The translations under genes and the position numbers were made by a program. A stretch of DNA of 64,000 nt from Prevotella sp. UBA4217 (lineage in GTDB: Bacteria > Bacteroidota > Bacteroidia > Bacteroidales > Bacteroidaceae): NCBI GenBank assembly GCA_002379425.1, contig DFTH01000014.1, positions 127,713-191,712 of the forward strand, in the 5' to 3' direction. Below, one piece after another: positions 17,409 to 24,943 of the stretch (position 1 is its first letter; each line of letters begins with the position of its first letter). Under the pieces are notes generated by a model. That model was not told the origin of the DNA. It ran no database searches and worked only from the letters and a program-made list of their open reading frames with translations.

Positions 17409-19106
17409 ATGAACACAAAACTGAATGCTTACTGCATCTGCTTGCTGCTACTCTTGACGAGTCGTGTGATGGCTCGTCAGGAGGGCAGCAAGCAGATGTT
17501 ATGCCCTCAAGTGAAAATAGAGGTCGAGCGGCTGCCCGACCTGAATATCCCGCGTGCAGGACATCAGGTGTTCTGTGTCAACGGTGAGTTTACTGTAGCA
17601 GGCGGGCATACCAAAGCGTTTGTTCCCACTCCGACGGCTGAGTACTTCAAAGATGGCCAGTGGCATGAGATACCGATGGTCTATAACCACGATGTTGGTT
17701 TCTCCGTGGTGTTGAAGTCTGGCAAGGTGCTGCTGGCAGGAGGCTGTTCCGAACCTATCGGCATCGGACAGACCTATCTGGCTGAGATGTACGACCCCGT
17801 CACCCACAGTTTCGACGGCTTCGGCTGCCTGGACCAGAAACGTACGATGGCATCGGGCCTGGAACTGGACAGCGGCCAGGTGGTCATTGCTGGCAACTGG
17901 TACCACGACGATGGCATCGAACTGTTCGACGGCAAGAGGAATTGTCACTATATAAAAGATGTGTCTGTTGGGCACAGTGTACCGTTCGTTTTCCGTACTG
18001 CCAAGGATGATGCCATCGTCATGGGGTCCTTGGGTGTCAGGGGGGATACGCTCCACACTGCTCTTGCCGATCGTCTGAAGGGTGAGGCGGTAGAGATTCC
18101 GCTGTTCAATACCTGGCGGCCCATCACCGCCACGACCCATCGGGATGCAGAGTGCTTTATCGGCGACGAGTTGAAGGATATCTATGCCTACCTGATGGCA
18201 GTATGTGACAGTACTGGTCAGATAGCCATTGCAAAGGTGGTGAACGGTGAGGTATCGCTCCTGCCCACTACCGTCCCAGTGCCCATGAAGAGCCAGTGGG
18301 GTGGCATTGAGTATTATTCTGGCATCATTGCCGACAGGGAGCGTGGACGGGCCTACCTGATAGGGGGCAATGCCGATTTTTGCTCTCAGCCAGAGAAAGG
18401 CGTTCGCTACTATGTGCTCAGGATCGACTATGCCCTTGCTGGAGCGGGCAGGCTTGCTCCCCTGACCCTCTATTATACCGACTACCTGCCCATGGGCAAT
18501 GACTATACGCCGATCCTGACGCCAAAGGGTAACCTGCTGGTGGCAGGGGGACTATCGACGGCCTTAAGTAATTTCTATCCTTCTGACCATGCGTACGTGC
18601 TGTGCGTGAATCAGCAGGAGGTCCCCGCAGAGTCAAGGAGCAGTCTCTGGTGGTGGGTGTCAGGACTCTTGACAGCGCTCGTGGCTATTGTCGTTGTTGT
18701 CCTGCTGTGGTGGCGCAAGAGGAATCAGACGAGTGTAGCACCTATTGCTGACAATGTGCCCGATGAAGCCGCCGAAGCGTTGATGGCCCGTATTAATGAC
18801 CTGGTGGAAAGTGAGCGGCTCTACCTGAACAGTGAACTGAAGGTCTCTGATATTGCCAGTGTCTTTCATGTACACCGCAATGACATCTCCGCCTGTATCA
18901 ACTCACAGACGGGGCGTACTTTTGCCCAGTACCTCAATCGCTACCGTATCGACTATGCCAAGCAACTGATGCTCAACAATCCTGATAAGAAGGTTTCTTC
19001 GATATGGATGGAGTCAGGGTTTGGCAGTGAGCAGACCTTCTTCAAGGCTTTCCGGGCGGTCACGGGCATGTCGCCAAGAGAATGGATTTCACAGATAAAC
19101 GACTAA
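17409..19106 (+). CDS. Membrane-bound regulator: kelch-like sensor domain, TM segment, AraC-type HTH
   Basis: The product is 565 aa. A signal peptide (residues 1-22) is followed by about 380 residues of beta-propeller-like repeats with kelch-type patterns (GKVLLAGGCSEP, GQVVIAGNWYHDDG, GNLLVAGGLSTA). One membrane helix (WWWVSGLLTALVAIVVVVLL, about 413-435) leads to a cytoplasmic AraC-family double helix-turn-helix (about 460-565, ending in SGFGSEQTFFKAFRAVTGMS). It should sense an extracytoplasmic ligand and bind DNA directly, as one-component relatives of hybrid two-component regulators do. It lies beside an esterase carrying the shared promoter element, so it is a candidate regulator of that set. 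The stop codon lies inside its terminator hairpin. Confidence 0.85.
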   Translation: MNTKLNAYCICLLLLLTSRVMARQEGSKQMLCPQVKIEVERLPDLNIPRAGHQVFCVNGEFTVAGGHTKAFVPTPTAEYFKDGQWHEIPMVYNHDVGFSVVLKSGKVLLAGGCSEPIGIGQTYLAEMYDPVTHSFDGFGCLDQKRTMASGLELDSGQVVIAGNWYHDDGIELFDGKRNCHYIKDVSVGHSVPFVFRTAKDDAIVMGSLGVRGDTLHTALADRLKGEAVEIPLFNTWRPITATTHRDAECFIGDELKDIYAYLMAVCDSTGQIAIAKVVNGEVSLLPTTVPVPMKSQWGGIEYYSGIIADRERGRAYLIGGNADFCSQPEKGVRYYVLRIDYALAGAGRLAPLTLYYTDYLPMGNDYTPILTPKGNLLVAGGLSTALSNFYPSDHAYVLCVNQQEVPAESRSSLWWWVSGLLTALVAIVVVVLLWWRKRNQTSVAPIADNVPDEAAEALMARINDLVESERLYLNSELKVSDIASVFHVHRNDISACINSQTGRTFAQYLNRYRIDYAKQLMLNNPDKKVSSIWMESGFGSEQTFFKAFRAVTGMSPREWISQIND

Positions 19107-19135
19107 CGTTTTGCAAAACGTTAGTCGTTTTTTGC
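19097..19135 (+). terminator. Intrinsic terminator after the kelch-AraC gene
   Basis: A perfect 16-bp arm AAACGACTAACGTTTT, a GC loop, and the complementary arm at 19115-19130, followed by TTT. The arm includes the last codons and the TAA stop. Confidence 0.9.
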
Positions 19136-19166
19136 ATGTTATGAGTCTTTTCCCGCTCTTTCTGTC

Positions 19167-19174
19167 TATCTTTG
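19167..19174 (+). promoter_or_regulatory. -7 promoter box of the DUF2135-like lipoprotein gene
   Basis: TATCTTTG, 74 bp upstream of the ATG, leaving an A/T-rich leader. Confidence 0.55.
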
Positions 19175-19248
19175 TACCATCCAAGCAATGGCTGGTTCAA
19201 AGATTAATCACATTAATCCATTAAATAACAATTAAAATTAACAAGAGT

Positions 19249-20331
19249 ATGAAAAAGTATTTTATCCCATGCCTGATGCTCGCAGCATCCCTGATGTGCA
19301 TGTTTGTGTTTGTGTCCTGTGGTGGCGACGACAAAGATGATTCTGGAGGTGCTCCCATTTCCCAGACGGAGTTCGTCGATCAGTATTTTACCGTCGAGAA
19401 TGGCATCTTCCGTGGTCAGGCGATGCCTGAGTCAACGACCAGTGAGTCCATCGGCACCGTTGAAGCCAACGACCGTGCACTGGCTGGTGGTTTCAACTAT
19501 GTCACCGTGACCTCCGATCAGCAGTTGAGCCGGTTCCTTATCGGTGTGGATGGAATGGATGGATATATGGAGGCTACTGTTTCATCAGCATCTACTCGCG
19601 CTGATGGCACCTATACTTATATCGTGCCCATCTCATACGGTGTCAACTTCTCCAAGAGTATCGTCATGATCATCAAGGCCGTCACCGTATCAGGGGATGT
19701 CACCCAAGGTTATCGTGTCTCTATCACTTTTGTGGAGAGTATGGAAGGTGAGTTGACCATCAATCTGACCTTTGACCATGCGAAGGATCTTGACCTTCAT
19801 TTGCTGACGCCCAGTGGCAAACATATCTATTGGGGCGACCGTACATGGACAACTGAGGGTGCAGATGGCAGTACCATCAGTTTCGGACTTGACCATGACT
19901 CAAATGCAGCCTGCCGTATTGATAATCTGAACAATGAGAATATTGTGATCCCCCGGGGAGCCATAGAGCCAGGTATTTATCAAGTTTACCTCGAGTTGTA
20001 CCAGAATTGTGACCCGAGCATTGGAACTGACTTGAACTGGAAATTGGTTGTCCGCTATAATGGGCGTAATCTCACGAATATGCTCACTCCGCGTACACCA
20101 GGCGAGAATAGTATGGCCTTCACAGATGGAGCCACCACAGTAGAAGGTAGTAATCCTGTTTCGGGATGCTATCCTTACAATGGAACTACAGGAACACAGA
20201 CCTATGTAATGGACTTTGAGGTGGCAAGCGTGGCTGGTACCCGTGGCTTTACGCCTGTGTTGAAGTCGATCTACAAACCCACAATGGTGGACTACATGAA
20301 GATGAAGGATCGCGAGGAGGGTATCCGTTAG
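19249..20331 (+). CDS. Lipoprotein with DUF2135/YfaP-like domain
   Basis: The product is 360 aa. It has a lipoprotein signal with lipobox FVSC followed by GGDDKDD, the aspartate-rich tether common in Bacteroidota outer-membrane lipoproteins. The segment DLDLHLLTPSGKHIYWGD and the following GLDHDSNAACRIDN resemble the beta-sandwich DUF2135 (YfaP-like) domain, which often has a metal-binding D-x-D-x-H strand. Function is unknown. It has its own promoter and is followed 8 bp later by a small membrane protein gene, probably co-transcribed. Confidence 0.72.
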   Translation: MKKYFIPCLMLAASLMCMFVFVSCGGDDKDDSGGAPISQTEFVDQYFTVENGIFRGQAMPESTTSESIGTVEANDRALAGGFNYVTVTSDQQLSRFLIGVDGMDGYMEATVSSASTRADGTYTYIVPISYGVNFSKSIVMIIKAVTVSGDVTQGYRVSITFVESMEGELTINLTFDHAKDLDLHLLTPSGKHIYWGDRTWTTEGADGSTISFGLDHDSNAACRIDNLNNENIVIPRGAIEPGIYQVYLELYQNCDPSIGTDLNWKLVVRYNGRNLTNMLTPRTPGENSMAFTDGATTVEGSNPVSGCYPYNGTTGTQTYVMDFEVASVAGTRGFTPVLKSIYKPTMVDYMKMKDREEGIR

Positions 20332-20339
20332 TCTGATTA

Positions 20340-20954
20340 GTGGCTATCAGCATGACAGGCAATAGCCGTGTGACGCTCTACCCTGACGGGAAGTACCGCT
20401 GGGTGTATGAAGTTTCGATGTTAAGGAATCCCAGCATCTTGTTCGATGTGTTCAAGGTGCTGGGTATTGCCTTTGGCATCGTGTGGCTGTTTGTGCTCCT
20501 GCTCACCTGCCTCGATGGTGGGTTCACGCTTGAAGGCGTATGGGGCATCTCCTCCGTGTTCCTGATACTGTTCCTGGTGTTCGTGTGCATTGGCTTCGTC
20601 TCGTATCTGATAGTGGCCTGGACATACGGCTGGAAATACGTGGTGCTCTTCACCATGGACGAGGAGAAGATCGTCCACCAGCAGATGTTCCGTCAGGTGA
20701 AGAAGGCGCAGGTGCTGGGTGCCCTGACGGTCCTGGCAGGTGCCGCTGCAGGGAACCCTGGCGTAGCGGGGGCAGGACTCCTCTCCGCCACGCGCTACTC
20801 ATCGACCTCCGTCTATGTCCATGTCAGGAGTGTCGTGCCTCGTCGCTGCCTGCATCTTATCAAAATGAAGCAGTTGTTGAGCAGGAACCGCATCTATGTG
20901 AGCGACGAGGACTTTGACTTCGTCTATGACTTCCTCCGCCAGCGTTGTAGATAG
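20340..20954 (+). CDS. Hypothetical membrane protein
   Basis: The product is 204 aa from a GTG start at 20340; ATG at 20352 (MTGNSRVTLYP) is an equally good start four codons later. Two strong membrane helices lie at about 39-60 and 69-95, then a charged segment (MDEEKIVHQQMFRQVKKAQ), a glycine/alanine-rich stretch (AGAAAGNPGVAGAGLL) and a basic C-terminal half. I do not recognise a family beyond a general two-helix inner-membrane protein. It starts 8 bp after the lipoprotein stop and is followed by a terminator. Confidence 0.65.
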   Translation: MAISMTGNSRVTLYPDGKYRWVYEVSMLRNPSILFDVFKVLGIAFGIVWLFVLLLTCLDGGFTLEGVWGISSVFLILFLVFVCIGFVSYLIVAWTYGWKYVVLFTMDEEKIVHQQMFRQVKKAQVLGALTVLAGAAAGNPGVAGAGLLSATRYSSTSVYVHVRSVVPRRCLHLIKMKQLLSRNRIYVSDEDFDFVYDFLRQRCR

Positions 20955-20985
20955 TACAAAACGACTTTTTAATTTTGACTACTCC

Positions 20986-21041
20986 CTTCAGCCGACCGCT
21001 AATCTGTTGACACACAGGCGCTTCGGCTGAAGTGTTTTTTT
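20986..21041 (+). terminator. Palindromic element with T-run after the 204-aa gene
   Basis: CTTCAGCCGA (20986-20995) pairs with TCGGCTGAAG (21023-21032), followed by TGTTTTTTT. The arm sequence and the internal ACAGGCG recur in the palindrome at 21319-21369, so this terminator belongs to a repeated family. Confidence 0.7.
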
Positions 21042-21222
21042 CTGCCCATCCAGCATGGCAGTCACTCCGCCCGCTGTGTAATCAGTTATCCTAGGCAGGG
21101 CGACCTATTGGTTGATGGTAAGTGGATTTTCGAAGATTTCCCTCTGGCTGTTTGGACTTCTGTATTGACCGAGTTTTGCTGTTTAGAGCCTGAGTAAATT
21201 TCCTAAAGAGGCGGCTTTTAAT

Positions 21223-21264
21223 CGTTTGACAATTGTCAAATGATTGTCTGACAATTGTCAAACG
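21223..21264. repeat. Nested palindromes TTGACAATTGTCAA
   Basis: The 16-bp arm CGTTTGACAATTGTCA (21223-21238) is perfectly inverted at 21249-21264. Each arm also contains the self-palindrome TGACAATTGTCA, so two operator-like dyads lie 26 bp apart. It could be a repressor site or a cruciform-forming element. Confidence 0.8.
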
Positions 21265-21318
21265 TTTAATTGACTACCGTCAGATTAGTGATACTCCCTC
21301 CATAGGAAAGAGATACGA

Positions 21319-21369
21319 CCCTTCAGCCAAAGCGTCTGAAATACAGGCGGTTACGCTTCGGCTGAAGGG
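21319..21369. repeat. Second copy of the CTTCAGCC palindrome
   Basis: CCCTTCAGCC (21319-21328) pairs with GGCTGAAGGG (21360-21369), with an inner AAAGCGT/ACGCTT stem. It sits 24 bp beyond the stop of the minus-strand Rpn gene and may be its transcript end, although no T-run follows. Confidence 0.75.
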
Positions 21370-21392
21370 AAAAGTGGAATTTTTCCACGAGA

Positions 21393-22361
21393 TTAAAGCG
21401 TATCAATATCAGCGGCTGAAAGGCCTGTTAACTCCATAATATCCTTAACAGGGTAGTTACGCTGCTTCATGCTTCTTGCAAAATCCAGAGTAGCCTTAGC
21501 CACGCCCTTCTGCATGCCTTTCTGCATGCCTTCTGCCATGCCTTTCTGCATGCCTTCTGCCATGCCTTTCTGCATGCCTTCTGCCATGCCCTTCTGCATG
21601 CCCTCTTTATAGAAGCCCTCGCGGAGCACTTGCTCGTCGATGATGGACATCATAAACTGTTCATAGACATAGAGTTGCGTATCGCTCATGGCAGACTTCT
21701 CGACAATGCTCAGTGCCTTGCGCGTCTGGTCATTGGCCAACAACTCGGCAGGGGCCTCCTTTGTGTCCTCACCGATCTCCGTGAGGAAGCGAAGCCACAG
21801 CACGGCCATTTTCTTCTCGGAGATACTGCGGGGCTGGAACTTTGGCAGTTCCACGAACACGAAGCGCAGTCCGTCGATGGTGCGCTCGGGGTGCTCCACG
21901 TTGATCACGGCATAGTCGTGGTAGAACTCCTCCGTGTCAGGCTGGAAACGGGTGTCATTGATCAGGTTCAGCGAGAACACAGGCTCTATCTGGCGGTAGT
22001 TCTCGCCTACGCCAGCCTGCTTGACCACCGCCTTTGAGGTGTTGAGCAGCACGCGCTTCATGAAATCCTCGTTCCAGTGCATCTGCATCTCCACGATGAA
22101 CTGTCGGCCACGGGAGTCCCTGCATCGCACATCGACGATGCTGTCCTTCTTGCCTGCAATCTCAGGGACCATCTCGGGCGACAGGTACTCCACGGACGTG
22201 ATCGGGGCATCCTCGGCAATGGGAAGCAGGGCGTTGAGCAGACTCATCATCAGGTCTTCGTGCTCGCCGAAGACCAGTTTGAAGGTCAGGTCAGCCTTTG
22301 GGTTCAGATACTTGCCGTTCATTGTCTCTTCTCCTTCCATTTTGTCTTTGATATTCTCCAT
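21393..22361 (-). CDS. Rpn-family PD-(D/E)XK nuclease/transposase-like protein
   Basis: The product is 322 aa. The N-terminus KADLTFKLVFGEHEDLMMSL and the motif VDVRCRDSRGRQFIVEMQ (Asp and Glu-x-Gln of the PD-(D/E)XK core, about residues 77-95) place it in the Rpn/PDDEXK_2 family. Such proteins are linked to recombination-promoting nuclease activity and are often found as multicopy accessory genes. Residues about 246-285 are 8-residue repeats of EGMQKGMA encoded by 24-bp DNA repeats, forming a charged linker. The start at 22361 follows a -7 box at 22392-22399; M8 and M14 are alternatives. Confidence 0.82.
   Translation of the reverse strand: MENIKDKMEGEETMNGKYLNPKADLTFKLVFGEHEDLMMSLLNALLPIAEDAPITSVEYLSPEMVPEIAGKKDSIVDVRCRDSRGRQFIVEMQMHWNEDFMKRVLLNTSKAVVKQAGVGENYRQIEPVFSLNLINDTRFQPDTEEFYHDYAVINVEHPERTIDGLRFVFVELPKFQPRSISEKKMAVLWLRFLTEIGEDTKEAPAELLANDQTRKALSIVEKSAMSDTQLYVYEQFMMSIIDEQVLREGFYKEGMQKGMAEGMQKGMAEGMQKGMAEGMQKGMQKGVAKATLDFARSMKQRNYPVKDIMELTGLSAADIDTL
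21496..21610 (-). repeat. 24-bp tandem coding repeats in the Rpn gene
   Basis: Alternating CTGCCATGCC and TTTCTGCATGCC blocks encode (EGMQKGMA)n. The unit is in frame, so copy-number change would alter linker length without breaking the gene. Confidence 0.85.
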
Positions 22362-22391
22362 AGCAATTAAAATTTAGTGGATTAAACGCTG

Positions 22392-22399
22392 CAAAGATA
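22392..22399 (-). promoter_or_regulatory. -7 promoter box of the Rpn gene
   Basis: TATCTTTG on the minus strand, followed by GC, 30 bp upstream of the ATG at 22361. Confidence 0.6.
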
Positions 22400-22455
22400 G
22401 GTATTTCTTTCCAAACTACCAAATTTTAAGGCGAAAAACCTGTTTTTCAGGCAGT

Positions 22456-22520
22456 GTAACATTTCGCAAAGTGTCTGTAACAAGTGGTTAAGCGAGTCTT
22501 GTGGGTTTTTAGTACCTTTG
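22456..22520 (+). promoter_or_regulatory. Shared regulatory element and -7 box, copy 2 (esterase-GH43-GH3-GH97 operon)
   Basis: GTAACATTT (22456-22464), nine bases, TCTGTAACAA (22474-22483), then the -7 box TACCTTTG at 22513-22520. The two GTAACA cores are direct repeats 21 bp apart, that is two helical turns. The geometry is identical to the copies at 15759 and 47199. Confidence 0.75.
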
Positions 22521-22540
22521 CAGCCAATACTAATAACTAT

Positions 22541-24943
22541 ATGATGATGAAGAAAGCAATATTATTCGTTACCCTGTTGTGCGTGGGCCTGACGGTGTCG
22601 GCACAGCAGAAGTCGCGTGTCGTCGAGGACGGCGGTACAGGACCCTACAAGGTCGTGATGACAGAAGTGGAAGGACTGGCGGAGCATACCGTGTTTGTGC
22701 CGCAGGACCTCTCCGTGTTTGGTGGCAAGAACCTGTTGCCCGTGTTGGTATGGGGCAACGGAGCCTGTGCCAATTCGCCGTGGGAGCATATCAACTTCCT
22801 CAACGAGATCGCCTCGCATGGCTATCTCGTACTGGCCACAGGTAATATCCCGATGACAGATGAGTGGTACAAAGGTCCGATGTCACGTTCTGAGCAGCAG
22901 ATAGAGAGCATCGACTGGGCATACGCCCAGAATGCCAACCCCCAGTCGCCCTACTATCAGAAGATTGACGTAAAGAACCTCTGCGTGGCAGGTATGTCTT
23001 GTGGTGGTTTGCAGACGCTCTTCAACTGTGCTGATCCTCGTATTAAGGCACTGATGATCTGCAACAGCGGACTCTTCAACCAGCAGAATGCCGCTCAGGC
23101 CGTGGGTGGGATGCCCATGCCGCCGAAGGACAAACTGAAGGAGATCCATACGCCCATCATGTATATGTTGGGTGGCAAGGAGGATATTGCCTACGAGAAC
23201 GGCATGGATGACTTCCACCGTATCGACCATGTGCCCGCCTGTGCCATCAATTTTCCTGTTGGTCATGGCGGAACCTATCGTGAGGCCCATGGTGGAGAGT
23301 TCACCATTCCTGCCCTGGCCTGGCTCAACTGGCAACTGAAGGGTGATGCCGAGGCCGCCAGGATGTTCGTTGGTGACGACTGCGGCCTGCTGAAGCGAAA
23401 GGGCTGGACCATTGAGAAGAACGCTAAGTTCGATGCCCTGCCCCTGCTGAGGACCCATGTGGAGACAGGCGATATAGAGGGCATCCTCGATGGCGATCTG
23501 GCCATCTATAAGGCCATCCCCTACGCAGCCCCGCCAGTGGGCGACCTCCGCTGGAAGGCTCCCCAGCCTGCCAAGGCCTGGGAGGGCGTGCTGAAGACAG
23601 AGAAGTTTGGTCCCATGCCTCCCCAGCCCACGCGCCCTGGTCGTACGGCAGACATGATGAGTGAGGATTGTCTGTATCTGGCCATTGCCACGCCAGCCAC
23701 CTCCGTCAATGCTCATTTGCCAGTGATGGTGTGGATCCACGGTGGTGGTTTCCAGACGGAATGGTATGGTGGCGACCTCTGGACGAGCCTGGCCCGCAGG
23801 GGGGTGGTCATCGTGAGCGTCGAATACCGTACAGGTGCGTTAGGCTTTATGGCACATCCCGAACTGTCGAAGGAGTCACCTGACGGCCACTCTGGCAACT
23901 ACGGCCTGTTGGATCAGATATTTGCCCTCCAATGGGTGCAGCGTAACATCGCCAACTTCGGCGGCGATCCCTCGAAGGTGACCATCTTCGGAGAGTCGGC
24001 AGGTGCCATCAGTTGCAGCATGTTGGCAGCCTCTCCTTTGGCCAAGGGACTTTTCCATGGTGTCATCAGTCAGAGTGGTGGCTCGTTTGCCCCTTGGCGC
24101 GACCAGCCCCGTACGCTGGGCATGGATGCCTCCCAGAAAGGAGCCGAGCAGCAGGGCCTGGCCTTCCAGAAGCACCTGAAGAAAAAGAATATCAAGCAGA
24201 TGCGTCAGATGGATGCGATGTCACTGTGTGACGGCAACGTCGGCTTCGGCGGCTTCTGGCCCTGTGTCGATGGCTATGTGATCTGCGACGACCAGTACCG
24301 TCTCTATGAGCGGGGCGAATATAATGATGTACCCGTCATCGCCATGACCAATTCCGACGAGGGAGTGCTCTTCACACCTGGCAATATCAAGGCCGAGGAC
24401 TACCAGAAGTCCGTGCATGGCATCTTTGGCTCCTTTGCCGATGAGGCCCTGAAGGTCTATCCTGGCAGTACGGACGAGGAAGCCTATCATGGTAATGGGG
24501 ATGCTTTCCGCGACATGGGCTTTGCCTGGCCTTCATACGCCTGGGTGAACCTGCAGTCGAAGACGGGTAAGAGTCCTGCCTACGCGGCCTATCTGGCCCA
24601 GCCCTCCACGCGGAGTATCGTACAGGACCCACGTCGTCGCGGTGTGGCGCATGCCGATGATATCCTCTATCTGAATGGTGAGTTCCTCAATCAGCCAGGG
24701 AAATATCCTGTCGAGTCAGCCGTGGCAGAGATTATCCAGCAGTACTGGATCAACTTCGCCAAGACGGGCAATCCCAATGGCAAGGGTCTGCCCTACTGGC
24801 CTTCGTTCGATGAGAACAAGCCCACCACGATGCAGTTCTCCAACGGTGCCTCGCTCATCATGCGTCCCAACCGTGAACAGATCGACTTCGTGGACCGTTT
24901 CTATAAGGCCAAGCGTGAAGAGGTAGAAGCACAGCGGAAATGA
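22541..24943 (+). CDS. Bimodular secreted esterase: alpha/beta-hydrolase fused to type-B carboxylesterase
   Basis: The product is 800 aa with a signal peptide (ILFVTLLCVGLTVSAQ). Residues about 25-290 form a first alpha/beta-hydrolase with nucleophile elbow AGMSCGG (Ser153). Residues about 300-790 form a complete type-B carboxylesterase with VWIHGGGFQTEWYGG and elbow FGESAGAIS (Ser486). Two hydrolase modules in one chain are typical of esterases that remove different ester substituents from plant polysaccharides; acetyl or feruloyl targets are inferred. ATG 22541 is chosen because the -7 box at 22513-22520 excludes the upstream in-frame start. It heads an operon with GH43, GH3 and GH97 and overlaps the GH43 start by 4 bp. 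Confidence 0.88.
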   Translation: MMMKKAILFVTLLCVGLTVSAQQKSRVVEDGGTGPYKVVMTEVEGLAEHTVFVPQDLSVFGGKNLLPVLVWGNGACANSPWEHINFLNEIASHGYLVLATGNIPMTDEWYKGPMSRSEQQIESIDWAYAQNANPQSPYYQKIDVKNLCVAGMSCGGLQTLFNCADPRIKALMICNSGLFNQQNAAQAVGGMPMPPKDKLKEIHTPIMYMLGGKEDIAYENGMDDFHRIDHVPACAINFPVGHGGTYREAHGGEFTIPALAWLNWQLKGDAEAARMFVGDDCGLLKRKGWTIEKNAKFDALPLLRTHVETGDIEGILDGDLAIYKAIPYAAPPVGDLRWKAPQPAKAWEGVLKTEKFGPMPPQPTRPGRTADMMSEDCLYLAIATPATSVNAHLPVMVWIHGGGFQTEWYGGDLWTSLARRGVVIVSVEYRTGALGFMAHPELSKESPDGHSGNYGLLDQIFALQWVQRNIANFGGDPSKVTIFGESAGAISCSMLAASPLAKGLFHGVISQSGGSFAPWRDQPRTLGMDASQKGAEQQGLAFQKHLKKKNIKQMRQMDAMSLCDGNVGFGGFWPCVDGYVICDDQYRLYERGEYNDVPVIAMTNSDEGVLFTPGNIKAEDYQKSVHGIFGSFADEALKVYPGSTDEEAYHGNGDAFRDMGFAWPSYAWVNLQSKTGKSPAYAAYLAQPSTRSIVQDPRRRGVAHADDILYLNGEFLNQPGKYPVESAVAEIIQQYWINFAKTGNPNGKGLPYWPSFDENKPTTMQFSNGASLIMRPNREQIDFVDRFYKAKREEVEAQRK

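Larger units (their letters stand above)
20955..21392. other. Repeat-rich intergenic region
   Basis: There is no gene in this stretch. It holds a terminator-like palindrome (20986-21041), a pair of TTGACAATTGTCAA palindromes (21223-21264) and a second copy of the first palindrome family (21319-21369). The rest shows nothing recognisable. Confidence 0.7.

Noticed and set aside
22484..22540. Upstream start for the bimodular esterase
   Set aside because: It lies upstream of the -7 box and would bury the signal peptide.
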